Part shown: in pieces, positions 21,270 to 32,589 of the stretch
How the letters are laid out: each line of letters begins with the position of its first letter
Position numbering within the stretch: the stretch's first letter is position 1
Assembly (NCBI RefSeq): GCF_025370935.1
Contig: NC_133494.1
Span: forward strand, 4,370,554-4,434,553
DNA from: Choristoneura fumiferana
Lineage: Eukaryota; Arthropoda; Insecta; Lepidoptera; Tortricidae
DNA length: 64,000 bases
Direction of reading: 5' to 3'
Program-made: the position numbers and the translations under genes
Notes under the pieces: generated by a model
Told to the model about the DNA's origin: nothing
What the model saw: the letters and a program-made list of their open reading frames with translations, nothing else
Database searches by the model: none

Positions 21270-22221
21270 TTTAATGGCAAGTGCGACGGCCAGTGTTGCC
21301 AACTCTTTTTTGAAAAGATAGCCAAAAGACATCTCAAAAAAGAGCTAAAAAAGACCTTTAATTAAGAAAAAAAGCCAAGTTTGAAGCATAATTTAATTGA
21401 ATTTTTAACCGTCGCAGTCAGAATCTTCATAAGCCTAAACCAATAATAATTGTACTCCACTTGTGCTTGGTTCTGGGTCATCAGGCTTCGCGTTTTCATA
21501 ACTTGCCATAGTACCTATTTTTTTAAGTAGTTGATTTAAATGAATAGACACATACTTAAAAACACAACACAAGATACAACAATATGATAGGAAACAAAAT
21601 AAATAAAAACTACATAAATATACCTAACTATAAAAAGAAAACACCATCTAAGAGGCCCTCCTGCGGCATAGACCCCAGCACACTCAGACAGTACAGTCAG
21701 AGAAATTCGCTGGGAGAGGTAAGCGCCAGCTCTGGGGTTCCCTGAGGTCTCTATCAGCCGAGAATGTCATTTCTTTAAGCGTCGTAATCGTGATCTAATC
21801 GTAAGAATGGCAACTGTTGTATCAGTTCGAAGTCTGCGGCGTTTTGTTTTGAACAAGCTCATAGTCAGAGACGTTTATATATGCTACAGTGTAAAAGTTT
21901 TATGTACAAATATACTCAGTGGCACAAAATTTGGCCCACCCTTCGTACAATATTACCGATTCTGCATACATTTGAGGGCCAGATTTTTGCCAATTGGTAT
22001 TTTTTTGTTTCGTTAAGTCTATGGTCGATTGGGTATCTCAGTAAAATATTATTTGGAATAAATAAACAAAAATGTAGTCATACAGTTCGTTTTAATGCCT
22101 AGTTTGAATCTTTATTAAAAAATATTTCGTCTTATTTTTCCATACGACTATGTTCGTGGGGACCTTCCGTATATGCATGCGTACCTAATTTTTTTATCAT
22201 GATAGATAAAATAGAACCAAA

Positions 22222-22655
22222 TGAGGGCTATCGCGAATGAATTCGCCGCTAGAGGCGCTAGTGTAGCGTGAGGTCTCCGAAATGTCAAATCTCATAGTTT
22301 TTGGGTGAGCTACGCGGGTTTATTTATAATAAGAATAATTTTGTGAATATTTTGCAATATCTGAAATTAATTATGGCAAATATGCGTTCCGGGGCAATGA
22401 ATGTCTGTGTTTTGAGACAGTTTTGTCTTTCGGAAACCTTTGTCCTCCCTTTTTTCCGAACAAAACAGGGACTATGCAACACTGTGGCATGCTCGATATT
22501 TATATGGTACGGTTTTAAGGTGTATTAAATATGATTTTAATCTAAACTTTGTTTTCACGCCCGTAATAACAGACTTTCAAAACCATACTTAAAAACCTCA
22601 CGCAACAGTGCGCCATCTAGTGAGACAAAAAACGATAGCCCTCATTCCAGCTGAG
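22222..22655. mobile_element. Short-TIR MITE-like element
   Basis: AATGAGGGCTATCG on the left pairs with CGATAGCCCTCATT on the right; weaker pairing continues inside (GCCGCTAGAGGCGCTA with GCGCCATCTAGTGAGAC). The element precedes the Ku80 promoter region. Confidence 0.55.
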
Positions 22656-22682
22656 TTGGCAGCACTGGGAACGAGTTCTTTG

Positions 22683-22803
22683 CAGGGCTACTACGAAATT
22701 TGAAGTTCGTGTCGTGCGGTCTCTCTTGCTCTCACGTATTTAATAGTACAAGTGAGGGACCGCACGACACGAACTTCGAGTTTCAAGTTTCGTAGTAGCC
22801 CTG
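22683..22803. mobile_element. Palindromic MITE, family B
   Basis: CAGGGCTACTACGAAATTTG with GAAGTTCGTGTCGTGCGGTC pairs with the mirrored right arm ending GTAGTAGCCCTG. Related copies: 33635-33776, 34274-34408, 35724-35853 and a single arm at 33118-33149. It is about 500 bases upstream of the Ku80 start codon. Confidence 0.85.
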
Positions 22804-22999
22804 CTGTATAGTTTGGGAAAGTGGCAAGCAAATAATTATCTTGAGCGAACCACAGGTAAGAGTTTTTCGAAGTAACTCGAACAAACTGTTCGTTCGTCAT
22901 CGTATGACATAAACTCAAGACGAGTCGAAACTTGTTTTCTTGTTTTGTTTTGTCTGGTTTTGTCTCTATATAACTGTGTCCGCAAGATATAAAAAGTAC

Positions 23000-23175
23000 T
23001 CTTGAGTCCGCAAGTTTAAGCAAGCAAGCAAGCAGCCAGCACGTCACGTAGTATCTCTTCTTAGTAGTCTGGCAGCCAGCAGCAATCTTATTTTTTCGTT
23101 GTTAATTTCGGTACCTCCGTTTACTTCAAAGAGTATTAGTACCTATAGAGAAAGTTTAATCGAATCGCCAGTAAG
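23000..23175 (+). promoter_or_regulatory. Candidate Ku80 promoter / 5' UTR exon
   Basis: A TATA-like CTATATAAC near 22971 lies upstream, and a donor-like CAGTAAG/GTAAGG at 23175 precedes the coding exon acceptor at 23319. This would give a non-coding first exon. I cannot place the transcription start. Confidence 0.3.
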
Positions 23176-23324
23176 GTAAGGCTTAGAAAATATTTATTTG
23201 TTCAACGAATCGTGTTTGTGTTGTTGTGTTGACAGAATCTTCAAACCAAATGTAAAATGAAATATCAAAGTAAATACCTATCTGATGTCAATAGTTACTT
23301 CAGGTTACTTTATTTCTAGCAACA

Positions 23325-26300
23325 ATGGCGCCAAGGATTGACCAAGGTACTATTATTGTACTTGACATCGGAAGAAATGTAGCATCTTCCGAAGAAAAGA
23401 TTGGGAACAGCTTCTTCCTTAATGCCAAAGAATGCACTGCTCGCATATTAGAGCGGAAAGTTATGACCCAGGCAAAGAATTATGTGGGAGTAATCTTACT
23501 GGGATCAAAGATAACGAATAATAGTATGGCAGATCAATGCGAGGGTGCATTCAGACATATAGAAGTACTTGCACCACTTCAAACCCCAACATGGCAAATG
23601 ATTAGAGACCTACCAAATGAGGTGAGTAATTGGGTATTGCACAAAAGTTAATTGTTCAATCCCCAGTTAAACTTTTATTGCTGGCATTTGTGTCGTCATA
23701 GTGTGTTGTATGTTTTTATATGTTTTAGTTGTTAGTTTTATATGTTTTAGTTTAGTTCCCACTGAAAAACAGTGTTGCGGCTTGCCGTAACATTATGCTG
23801 AGTAGGGCCCACTTTATACTATTCAATGTAATTTTTTTTTATTCTTTCCATCTAATGTATTTTTATGTGTATATTTGTAAGTAAAATGTTTCTCTCTGAT
23901 AGATACTTGGGCCAGGGTTACCCTTTGGGAAATAAAATCGGGACTATCGGAGAGACGGTTGGATTGCAGTCCAAATCAAAAATACTATAATAGGCATCCC
24001 AACAATATCATCAAAATTGGGACTGTCATAATGGCAGAATCGGGACAGGTGGCAAATCTGGCTTGGAATATCCTCAACTATCTGTGAGATAAGTTTTCTC
24101 TTGGCCTCAATGGCAAATGGTCTCTCAAGAGGATCATGGATTTACATCCATGCTTGCATCTTATAATGTTAATTGTAATTTATGTGCAAAATTTCATTTG
24201 AAATAATTTACCATGATCTTTATATGTATTCATGATTATATATGTACTCTGTGCCATGATCTTTTAATAATTTGCAACCTGAGGAAAAGGTGTGCAAGAA
24301 AATCTCAATCCACATGGGGTCAGCAAGGGAAATAGCTTAAGCCTCCTTGTTTTGAGAGGAGGCCTGTGTCCATCATTGGGAGGTAAGCTTTTTTTTTTTT
24401 AAAACAATTGAATTTGTTTCAGCCCTCTAAGCGCAAAGGTGATTGGTTTGATGCCCTGATTGTTGCAGCTGACCAATTCAAACAAATAGAAGAAGTGAAC
24501 ATTTTGAACAAGAAAATTATATTGATGACGAACTTCCAGGCGCCTTCCCAGATTGATGAGGACCAGGTGGAAATGGTAAGAATTGGCAGTCAATTGGGGA
24601 TACTGGGATTAACCTAAATTTCCATGGAAATTGCCAGAAAATATACTGCGCTGCAAAAAATCTGGCCCTCTAATGACATTTTTCCCCAGTCACCTATTTT
24701 TAATATTTATTTTATTTCCATTCTTTTAAATAGCTAGAATAATAATTTCTTATAATGTCTTAAACTTTCGTGATTTTCACTCTTAGTCAAAATACCACAC
24801 ACAGGACTTATCACGCTAACACACACGAGTAATATTTACCTCGACGTTTCGGCAACATTACAGTGACCGTGGGTGGTCACGAGTAGTGTCTACGGTATTT
24901 TGACTAATAATTTCTTATTACCATATTTTAATAGTCTTGATTAAGTTTGTTACGTTTTTTCTAATTATTTTATTTTAACAGTATTTTTTATTTCTTTTTC
25001 ATTCATTTCATTATTACTACTTTATTTACCTTTTACCAGCCATATATCAAATACGCCAGTGACACTCACACGCCAAACGATACTCACGAGCGAAATTAAA
25101 CTAGGGATGGGCCGAATATTCGTTTTGTATTCGGTATATTCGACAGATTTACCGATTGTTCGGAAAAGTGGTGCCTAAGATGAGTGTTAAATGTGCTATT
25201 TTTATGAGCTACAGTGGGCTTTATGTTTTTGTTGACACTGTAGCTTTATTTCCAACTAGCGTTTACCCGCGGCTTCGCACGCGTAAATCATAGGATACAA
25301 CAGTTGAATTGAAATGCCGGGATTTTATTAAATTCTCGTGGGAATTCCCTAAAATTACATCGTGGTTTTCATTGACGTTATATTCTAACAACCATGCCAA
25401 ATTTCATGACTAAACCCAGCGGTTGTTATTTCGAGATTTTATCCCTATCCCGTGGGAATATCGGAATAAAAAGTAGTCTATGTGTTATTCCAGATGTCCA
25501 ACTATATACGTACCAAATTTCATGACTAAGCCCAGCGGTTGTTATTTCGATATCCCGTGGGAATAAAGGGATAAAAAGTATCCTATGTTTTAATCCAGGT
25601 TATAAACTAACAGCCTTATTCATAAAAAGTTAGAGCCTCCTTGAAGGCTCCTTGAAGACATGATTCATAAACGTCTGTTAGCGCTAATCAGTCGATCAAG
25701 GCTCTGCTAAAGTTAGAGAACCGTAGACCCTCCTTTATCCCCCTACTAAGTCACAAAATGGCCGCCACAAGTTTGAACAGCTGAGTTTGACAAGAGCAAA
25801 AAACCATACCGAAGATATTTTTAGTGAAGGGAGGGTTACGCAAAGATTAAAAAAATCCAGGAATAATTATTTTCAGGAATTTGTATTTAAAAATCCTCTA
25901 AATTAGGTATTTACTACTGCTACTTTACTAACAATAAATATGAAAAAAAAAATTAGGATGATTAACATAATTACGGCTTTTTGCACTTAGGTACAACATA
26001 AAGATGCGGATCGGAAATGGCGGGAAAACTTGACAGCAGTGACAGCAAATTAGCAGGAAAAAATAAATAAAAAGCAAGATGTTTGTTTTCCCGCCATTTC
26101 CGATCCGCATGTTTATGTTGTACCTAAGTGCAAAAAGCCGTAATTATGTTAATCATCCTAATTTTATTTTTTTCATACTTATTGTTAGTAAAGTAGCAGT
26201 AATAAATACCTTATTTAGAGGATTTTTAAATACAAATTCCTGAAAATAATTTTTCCTTGATTTTTTTAAATCTTTGCGTAACCCTCCCTTCACTATAAAT

Positions 26301-28289
26301 ATCTTCGGTATGGTTTTTTGCTCTTGTCAAAGTCAGCTGTTCAAACTTGTGGCGGCCATTTTGTGTCTTAGCAGGAAGATAATGGAGGATCTACGGTCCT
26401 CTAACTTTAGCAGAGCCTTGATCGACTGATATCCTTTGAAAATATTGCAATAAAAAGTAGCCTTAAATTTGTTATCGCAGATGTGTGGTTATCTATATAC
26501 CAAATTTCATTCAAATCCATCCAGATATTTTACTGTGAGGTGTATTAAAACAAATCCCACACACGTGTGTGGTATGCAAAGTTTCACATCTATAATATGA
26601 GTAGAATTGTTTAATAATTATAATAATATATTTCTACAGGTTCTAAAAGGATTCAAAGAAGAAAACTTTGAAGTTGATGTCATTGGTCTTGACATATATG
26701 ATCAGTGTCATAAAGGAGATGATATCGACTTGGCTCGTCACTTTGTTCAGACAACCAAGGGCGCCTCAGCCAGCTTCGAGTATACGAAGCAATACCTTCT
26801 GTTCCAGAGACAAAAGGCAACCAAGGCCGTGCCTTGGCACAGCGAATTAAGTTTTGGCCCAAATGTTAAAATTCCAATATCATCTTACATTAGATTGAAA
26901 GATGAACCTGTTGTTAAAACTTGGAAGAAGGCTGTCAAAGATCCAGTCACATCCACTTCAAGCACAACTGAAGGAGTTATGAAGAATAACACCAACCAAA
27001 GTAATGCAGATGATATCGTAAAAGGCTACCATTATGGCCAACAAATCATTCCCTTATCAGATTGTGATAAAACTATGCTGTACGAATCAGGTGTAAAATC
27101 TTTATCAGTTTATGGCTTCACACATGCTAGTAATATTAAATGGCAAAATCTTAATGGTGATGGCTTGTCATATGTTTTTGGAAAGAAAGATGACAAAAAA
27201 GCCCAATATGCAGTGAGATGTCTGGTAGAATGTTTACATGAATTAAAGTTAGTGGGTATTGTTAGAAGAGTATACAATAATGGAAATGCTCCTAAGATGT
27301 ATGTTCTAACACCTGTGATAGATACAAACGATTTTGTTTGCTTGTCAATGATAGCCATTTGTTTCAAGGAAGATATTAAGAATATGGCTTTTCCTCAAAC
27401 AAAACAAAAGAAGTTTGCTTGTACAGAGGAACAAGTAAGTGCATTCAAGGATCTCATTAAGGCAATGGATTTAACATCTGCATATGATGACACATTTGAT
27501 GATACTGAAGCTTTCCCCATTGCAGAAACAGTTAGTCCAACAGCTCAATATGTGTTGGATTGTATTGCATACAGAGCAATGAACCCTGGTAAAAGTTTAC
27601 CACAGCCCAGGGATGAAATTATGTCACTTTTTAAAATGCCACCCACTATTGAAAAAAGATCAAGAGACCCCATAGACAAACTGAAAAAAATGTTGAATCT
27701 AAAGAAAGTGGAACCAAAACAAAAGAGAAGAAATCAGACACAATACCATATTCCAACTCCAACAGTTATTCATGCTGCAGATCCTAATCATACTAATGAA
27801 GAGATAAACTTTCCCAAAGTGCAAGTGCCAATAAGTAATTCTAAAAGTGTAGCGCATATTGGAACTGTAGACCCTGTTAATGATTTCCAAACTCTTTTTA
27901 GAAACGGAAAGTCCTTAGTGGATTTAGCTCCAGATATGACAAAAGCCATAGAAAACCTTATATATTGTAACTTGGATGGAAATTATTCAAAAGCCTTCAA
28001 CACCTTGGCTTACTTCAGGAATGAATGTGTAAAAGTAGATCCATCTCCTTACAACACTTGGCTGCAAACATTCAAAAGTGCTCTCAATAGTTATAACAAA
28101 AAAATAGATGTCTGTGATAAGATGTTGGAAAAGAAACTGGGGTTAATTTTGAAGAAAGAAAATAATTTGAGCACTTTTGATGTTGAGATTAGCCATGAAG
28201 ACAGTCAACTTTATGAGAATGATACTATGCCCTATGACACCGAGCTATCTGTTAGGCCCGAAGTTAATGGCTTATTTGACGAAATTTAA
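23325..28289 (+). CDS. XRCC5: Ku80, DNA double-strand-break repair subunit
   Basis: Three coding exons: 23325-23621, 24423-24575 and 26640-28289, all phase 0 with clean GT-AG junctions; 699 residues. Ku80 pairs with Ku70 as a ring around broken DNA ends to start non-homologous end joining and protect telomeres in the nucleus. The N-terminal von Willebrand-A-like domain (about 1-230) shows GTIIVLDIGRNV, KRKGDWFDALIVAADQF and KKIILMTNFQAP; the core (about 230-520) includes VLTPVIDTNDFVCLSMIAICF-like strands and KLKKMLNLKKVEPKQKRRNQ; a helical C-terminal part follows. The protein ends VNGLFDEI, an acidic-hydrophobic tail reminiscent of the DNA-PKcs-binding Ku80 C-terminus. The ATG is the first in-frame start after an acceptor (CAACAATGG context). 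The gene looks intact. Confidence 0.93.
24300..24385 (+). repeat. Degraded RTE-like tail in Ku80 intron 1
   Basis: AAGCCTCCTTGTTTTGAGAG then GAGGCCTGTGTCCA..ATTGGGA resembles the last part of the tail at 40970-41115. It lies close to the exon 2 acceptor at 24422. Confidence 0.45.
25690..26430. mobile_element. Large foldback in Ku80 intron 2
   Basis: Two arms of about 340 bases (25690-26029 and 26085-26430) are near-perfect inverses, separated by a loop of about 55 bases. The left arm starts CAGTCGATCAAGGCTCTGCT, the right ends with its complement. The inner edge is GGAAATGGCGGGAAAAC / GTTTTCCCGCCATTTCC. It interrupts a Helitron-like repeat present on both sides (about 25258-25607 and 26431-26530: AAAAAGTAGCCT, ACCAAATTTCAT). 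No protein is encoded. Confidence 0.85.
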
Positions 28290-28478
28290 GTTCCAGTTTT
28301 TTTCTTACTTCTTACTAGTTTCCTAAAAAAACGTCAACTGTCAAGTGTGGTGAATCGTGCCCTTGTAGATAACATTGATCTCCAGTGTTAAACTCGGAAA
28401 TAGCGAACAAAAATACTGCTAAAGTGAACTTAATACTAAATATTTTATTCTATCTGTGATGTACCCACAATCTACAAA

Positions 28479-28484
28479 AATAAA
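28479..28484 (+). promoter_or_regulatory. Candidate Ku80 polyadenylation signal
   Basis: AATAAA lies 190 bases after the Ku80 stop codon and is followed by a short GT-rich stretch at about 28506-28521 that could act as downstream element. Confidence 0.5.
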
Positions 28485-29276
28485 ATATTTGATTTTTTTA
28501 ATATCTTGTGTGTGTGTGTGTAAATATCTTAACACTAAATATCTCGTAATAGGACATAGAAAAGTGAACTATTATCTCCACTAAATACGCGAGTGACATT
28601 GAACAGCAGTCAAAAAAATGAAAATTATCTATATTCAGTTAGAAAAAGTTAACATCAATTAACTGAGGAAGGTTCAAAATATGGAGATGCCATATTCTTC
28701 TATATGAAGCGTGTCTTATACAAATATGTCAAACGACATTTTCTGTTTTTAATCTACTGACAGCTGCATATGAATACAGAGACAAATAGTATTTTATGAT
28801 TGCTAAATTTGGCAACACTTTCTGGTGACGTCATGCGTTTAAGTCAGCGTGCCATGTTATGCGCCGAGTTTCGTGGTAGATGTTCTGTCAAACGGTAGTT
28901 TGCTCCGAATATTTTTGCGATTTTTGTGAGCATACCCCAACCCTACGAAAAGCAGCCATGTTATGCACCGAATTTTAGTATACGATAGTTTTGTAGGTAT
29001 GGCCGGTCCACTGGTTTATGAGGTCTGTGGGAAGAACTGTCAATTACAATGTCTGCTGATAGTGGTGTTGCCATAAATAAACAATGAAATCCCCAATAAT
29101 CCTAATTACCCCGGAATAACAAGCCGGGCTCAACCAACTAGTCAAAAATCAAACTAAGCATCACCAAAGAACTTGGTTCAACAACTGTTCCATCCGAGCC
29201 TATTTGTTAATTCAAAACCAAAATTTAACCGATGAGAACTAGCCTCATAACGGTTATTTAGATATTAACATCCAAA

Positions 29277-29660
29277 AGCGGCCAAGAGCGTGTCGGACAC
29301 GCCCGAAATAGGGTTCCGTAGCCATTTCGAAAAAATTAAGTAATATTTTTCTAAGGATTTCTTATTTTGTACAGAATATTCCAAGTTTAGGTATATTTTA
29401 TTTTATACCTTGACTGCTACTCTTAAACTACTAATAATTCTTAAGAAAACTTAATCGTTATCGTTTTTCTTGTAAGTTTGATGTACTTACTATCAACCTG
29501 AATTTTTTCAATTTTTTCCACCCATCGGTTTAGATTTTAGAGGGAGGGGGACGACGCTCGATTTTAATGAAAATTTACAAATTTATTAGCAAATAAATCA
29601 CTGAATCGAAAATCGTTTTAGCAAGCCCGTAATGGTTTTAAAAGAACTATCCAACGATAT
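29277..29660 (-). mobile_element. Partial copy of repeat family G (inverted)
   Basis: GGCCAAGAGCGTGTCGGACA, CGCCCGAAATAGGGTTCCGT, AGCCATTTCGAAAAA and later AATGAAAATTTACAAATTTA, GAATCGAAAATCG mirror 45230-45560. Confidence 0.75.
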
Positions 29661-29712
29661 TATCAATAGTTCTGCATTATTAGACAGCAATAATATCGAT
29701 ACTACCTATATA

Positions 29713-30698
29713 CAGGGTGGAAAAATCGAATGCCACATGGATGGCAACTACCTTAAGTATTGTAAATAACACATTTTGTGTAAGGGAGACTTTCCTTCGT
29801 TTTTAAAAACAATAAAAACTGCATTTAATGATTTATGAAAAATCGCTTGCCTCAGTCGGGACTCGAACCGGTCAAATGTGACAAAAAATAATGTGCTGTA
29901 TTTTATGATGCAGATCGAAAGGGTTACTCATAAGGTTCATTTTTCTCTAAATAACAAATACAATCAGAATAACGGAAGGCCATGAAAATTGTAAACGAAA
30001 AATTAAAAGCACTTGCAAGTCACAATTTCAATTTATCTACGTAAAATAGTAGCTCTAATATTCGAAAATGGAATAAACACAATTCGATAAAAAAGAAAAG
30101 AATGCGTTCAACAAGTCGGGCATTATTTGTTTTAAATTAAAAAGATTGCACTTAGAAAAACAAAAACGGTTCGTTAAAATGTTCCATTTTTAAAAATTTA
30201 CCTATCCTAGCTACTATGATGACTAGAGAATAATTGATGCAATTTTCCTATCAAAGGAAGTAGGTTACTAAAGTGGCATTAGTAATCGCAACTAAAGTGA
30301 TAAGTAAACATAAGTGTAGCTCATCATTATCATGTCATTTAAACGTCTTTATTTTGCTTGTATTCCAGGGATTACGTCTTAATTCACGTGACGGGTGAAA
30401 TCAAATTTAAAAGGTAATTGTTAGTTTTCATGGCCTTCCGTTATTCTGATTGTATTTGTTATTTAGAGAAAAATGAACCTTATCAGTAACCCTTTCGATC
30501 TGCATCATAAAATACAGCACATTATTTTTTGTCACATTTGACCGGTTCGAGTCTCGACTGAGGCAAGCGATTTTCATAAATCCTTAAATGCAGTTTTTAT
30601 TGTTTTAAAAACGAAGGAAAGTCTCCCTTACACAAAATGTGTTATTTACAATACTTAAGGTAGTTGCCATCCATGTGGCATTCGATTTTTCCACCCTG
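29713..30698. mobile_element. Foldback transposon with ~277-bp arms
   Basis: The arms 29713-29989 and 30424-30698 are almost perfect inverses: outer end CAGGGTGGAAAAATCGAATG, inner edge AACGGAAGGCCATGAAAA. TA flanks both ends (29711-29712, 30699-30700), as for Tc1/mariner insertions. Each arm carries a tRNA B-box-like complement around GTCGGGACTCGAACCGGTC. The centre (29990-30423) is AT-rich with no convincing ORF. Confidence 0.85.
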
Positions 30699-30726
30699 TA
30701 TAGTATTGCACAAAAAGATATATTGA

Positions 30727-30797
30727 TAGGGCATTCAAAACCTGGTTATAACCAGGTTTTCTTCATACATCAAAAACCGGTTTTGAATGCCCTATTG
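30727..30797. repeat. Small nested palindrome
   Basis: AGGGCATTCAAAACCTGGTT and AACCGGTTTTGAATGCCCT form the outer stem; GGTTATAACC forms an inner one. It lies about 30 bases beyond the foldback transposon. Confidence 0.7.
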
Positions 30798-31296
30798 ATA
30801 ATATGGCCTTTTTCTGATTAAAACTATCAATTGCAAACTATCGATTTTTCAACAACTACTTCTCACTTATTTTATAAATAATAATACCTCTACTATTACT
30901 ATCACTTAGTGTTATAACATTACAATAATTGCGTTTTATAAATGAAGACTGTAGGTATTTTAAGTTTACTAACACATTCAGTACCAATAACTTGAAAATT
31001 TGGGTTCTGTTTGTAGCCAGTTTTTGCTACAAAGCATAAAAATGCTGCTATTGGTTAGAAACACAGCGTGTATCAATATGTGGTCACAAATGTGTTAATG
31101 ATAATAAATAAAATAATTAATGTTATCTTATTATTGTTCAATAAGTTTATATTGTTTTATTTACTACCCCATGTAAGTGTATGTTCAAAATCATTTTTAA
31201 CATTAGGCCCGAAATGTGTTTTATTTATAAATTTCTTACTTTCATTTTATTTAGTAATATTCTTATCTCAGATTTACACAATAACTTTTGACAATA

Positions 31297-31818
31297 TTAA
31301 TTCACATTGTAGGTCAAATTGGAACCAGTGGGATTAATTTCATTCTGGGAATGCAGGAGTTCCAAAAATTCTTGCAATGAAAGATCCTCTTGGCAGTCGG
31401 TGTCCAAGTCATGCTCGAGCTGGGCTTCCATTGAGTTGGCGTCTGGGCTGAGCACGATGTTTTCATCCAACACCACATGGTTCAGCCTCGACTTCAAGCT
31501 CTGGAGTATCTCCTCGAGTTCTAAGCATTTGTTTCGTATTGAGGCGCCGAGGTCCGATGCGGGGTCGATGTCGTCCAGCGTCGCAGTCTCCGAGAAAGAG
31601 TTGGCGGGCGTCCGCGTCCGTGGCGGCTGTATCATGTTGAACAGACTGTCCGGGATGCCGTTACCGTGGCGGGTGGCGTCCGGCGATCGCGAATCCGTAA
31701 ACTCGGCAAGTATCTCGTCTATAATGTCCTCCGCATTTTGCCGTGGATCTACGACATCTTCTGGTGTCTCTGAGCCACTTTCACTTCGAATTAACTTGTT
31801 ATTGGAGTCCAATTTCAT
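31297..31818 (-). CDS. Uncharacterised acidic protein, 173 residues
   Basis: An intronless frame from ATG at 31818 to the stop at 31297. I do not recognise a family. The composition is protein-like: acidic, serine- and leucine-rich, low in glycine and cysteine. An N-terminal acidic stretch (DPRQNAEDIIDEILAEFTDS) precedes a proline/threonine segment (MIQPPRTRTPANSFSET). A leucine-rich predicted helix (IRNKCLELEEILQSLKSRL) follows, and another acidic helix (EDLSLQEFLELLHS) lies near the end. No signal peptide or membrane segment is seen. GC content is higher than in the flanks. The helices could mediate protein interaction. An overlapping plus-strand frame of 180 codons looks like a shadow. Confidence 0.6.
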   Translation of the reverse strand: MKLDSNNKLIRSESGSETPEDVVDPRQNAEDIIDEILAEFTDSRSPDATRHGNGIPDSLFNMIQPPRTRTPANSFSETATLDDIDPASDLGASIRNKCLELEEILQSLKSRLNHVVLDENIVLSPDANSMEAQLEHDLDTDCQEDLSLQEFLELLHSQNEINPTGSNLTYNVN

Positions 31819-31998
31819 TCTAGTTTGCGAGTCGGTCCGAAATACCCCAAATATTGATTAGTTTTCAAAATAAATAATAAATAATCTACTTTTGGAACAA
31901 AGTCAGTCAGATGATTGATGATAAAAATGTTGCCATGCCATGAAAGAATAAGTGTTGCCATATAATTCTATGCCTCCTGTGATAAGTGGTACTTACTA

Positions 31999-32589
31999 AC
32001 GGATGTCCCAAAAAGGACGCAAGATTTGAAATTGATGAAAAACACATATTTTTTTCGTTATAATATATTTATTTGTATATAAAATCTTGAAATACATAAA
32101 ATAGGGTTATTCGTGGAATAATACGTCATGCAAATGTCCTCCTAGGCTTTGATGACACATACATACGCACTCTTTTGTCAAAATTTTCTATGACCATTTT
32201 GCGTACATACTTGCGGCTGAATTTCTCCAATGCAGCGTCGAATTTCCTCTTTTAAAGCATTGCCATTTGAACGGCTTGTTTTTGGACGACCAGTGGAATG
32301 AACATCATAAATTGATCTACTCTCCCTGAATTTTGCAACCACTCTGCTCACAGTTAATAAAGTCAAGTCAATATTATAACCATATTTTGCACGGAATTTT
32401 CGAACCGTACACGCCAAACTTCTTTTGAAATATTGTTCAATAATAAAAACGCGTTGATCTTTCGTAAAACCCGCCATTTTTACAAACCCTAAACATTCAG
32501 CTGTCAAATGGTTTTTTTTTAGGGTTGCCAGCACTAAAATACAAAAATGGCGGCAAACTTAAATCTTGCGTCCTTTTTGGGACACCCGA
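31999..32589 (-). mobile_element. Deleted mariner-like element
   Basis: Terminal inverted repeats contain GGATGTCCCAAAAAGGACGC on the left and GCGTCCTTTTTGGGACACCC on the right, with TA on both sides (31997-31998, 32590-32591). The 591-bp length is under half that of an autonomous mariner. It keeps only the N-terminal DNA-binding part of a transposase. Confidence 0.8.
32178..32534 (-). pseudogene. Mariner-like transposase N-terminal fragment
   Basis: 118 codons open. GFTKDQRVFIIEQYFKRS with VRKFRAKYG and TVSRVVAKFRESRSIYDVH, then GRPKTSR, is the paired helix-turn-helix region of insect mariner-type transposases, ending in the GRP linker. The DDE catalytic domain is missing. The true start is probably MAGFTKDQ, preceded by spurious codons. 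Confidence 0.75.

Larger units (their letters stand above)
28522..31296. other. Intergenic repeats between Ku80 and the orphan gene
   Basis: Contains an inverted partial copy of family G (about 29277-29660, ending in the CCAAGAGCGTGTCGGACACG end), a 986-bp foldback (29713-30698) and a nested palindrome (30727-30797). The remainder is AT-rich; no gene was recognised. Confidence 0.6.

Noticed and set aside
21053..21337. Two overlapping minus ORFs rich in Arg, Ala and Gly
   Set aside because: They come from the CG-rich terminal tract of the same element in alternate frames.
31319..31861. 180-codon plus-strand ORF opposite the orphan gene
   Set aside because: Serine- and tryptophan-rich composition is typical of an antisense shadow; the minus frame is more protein-like.
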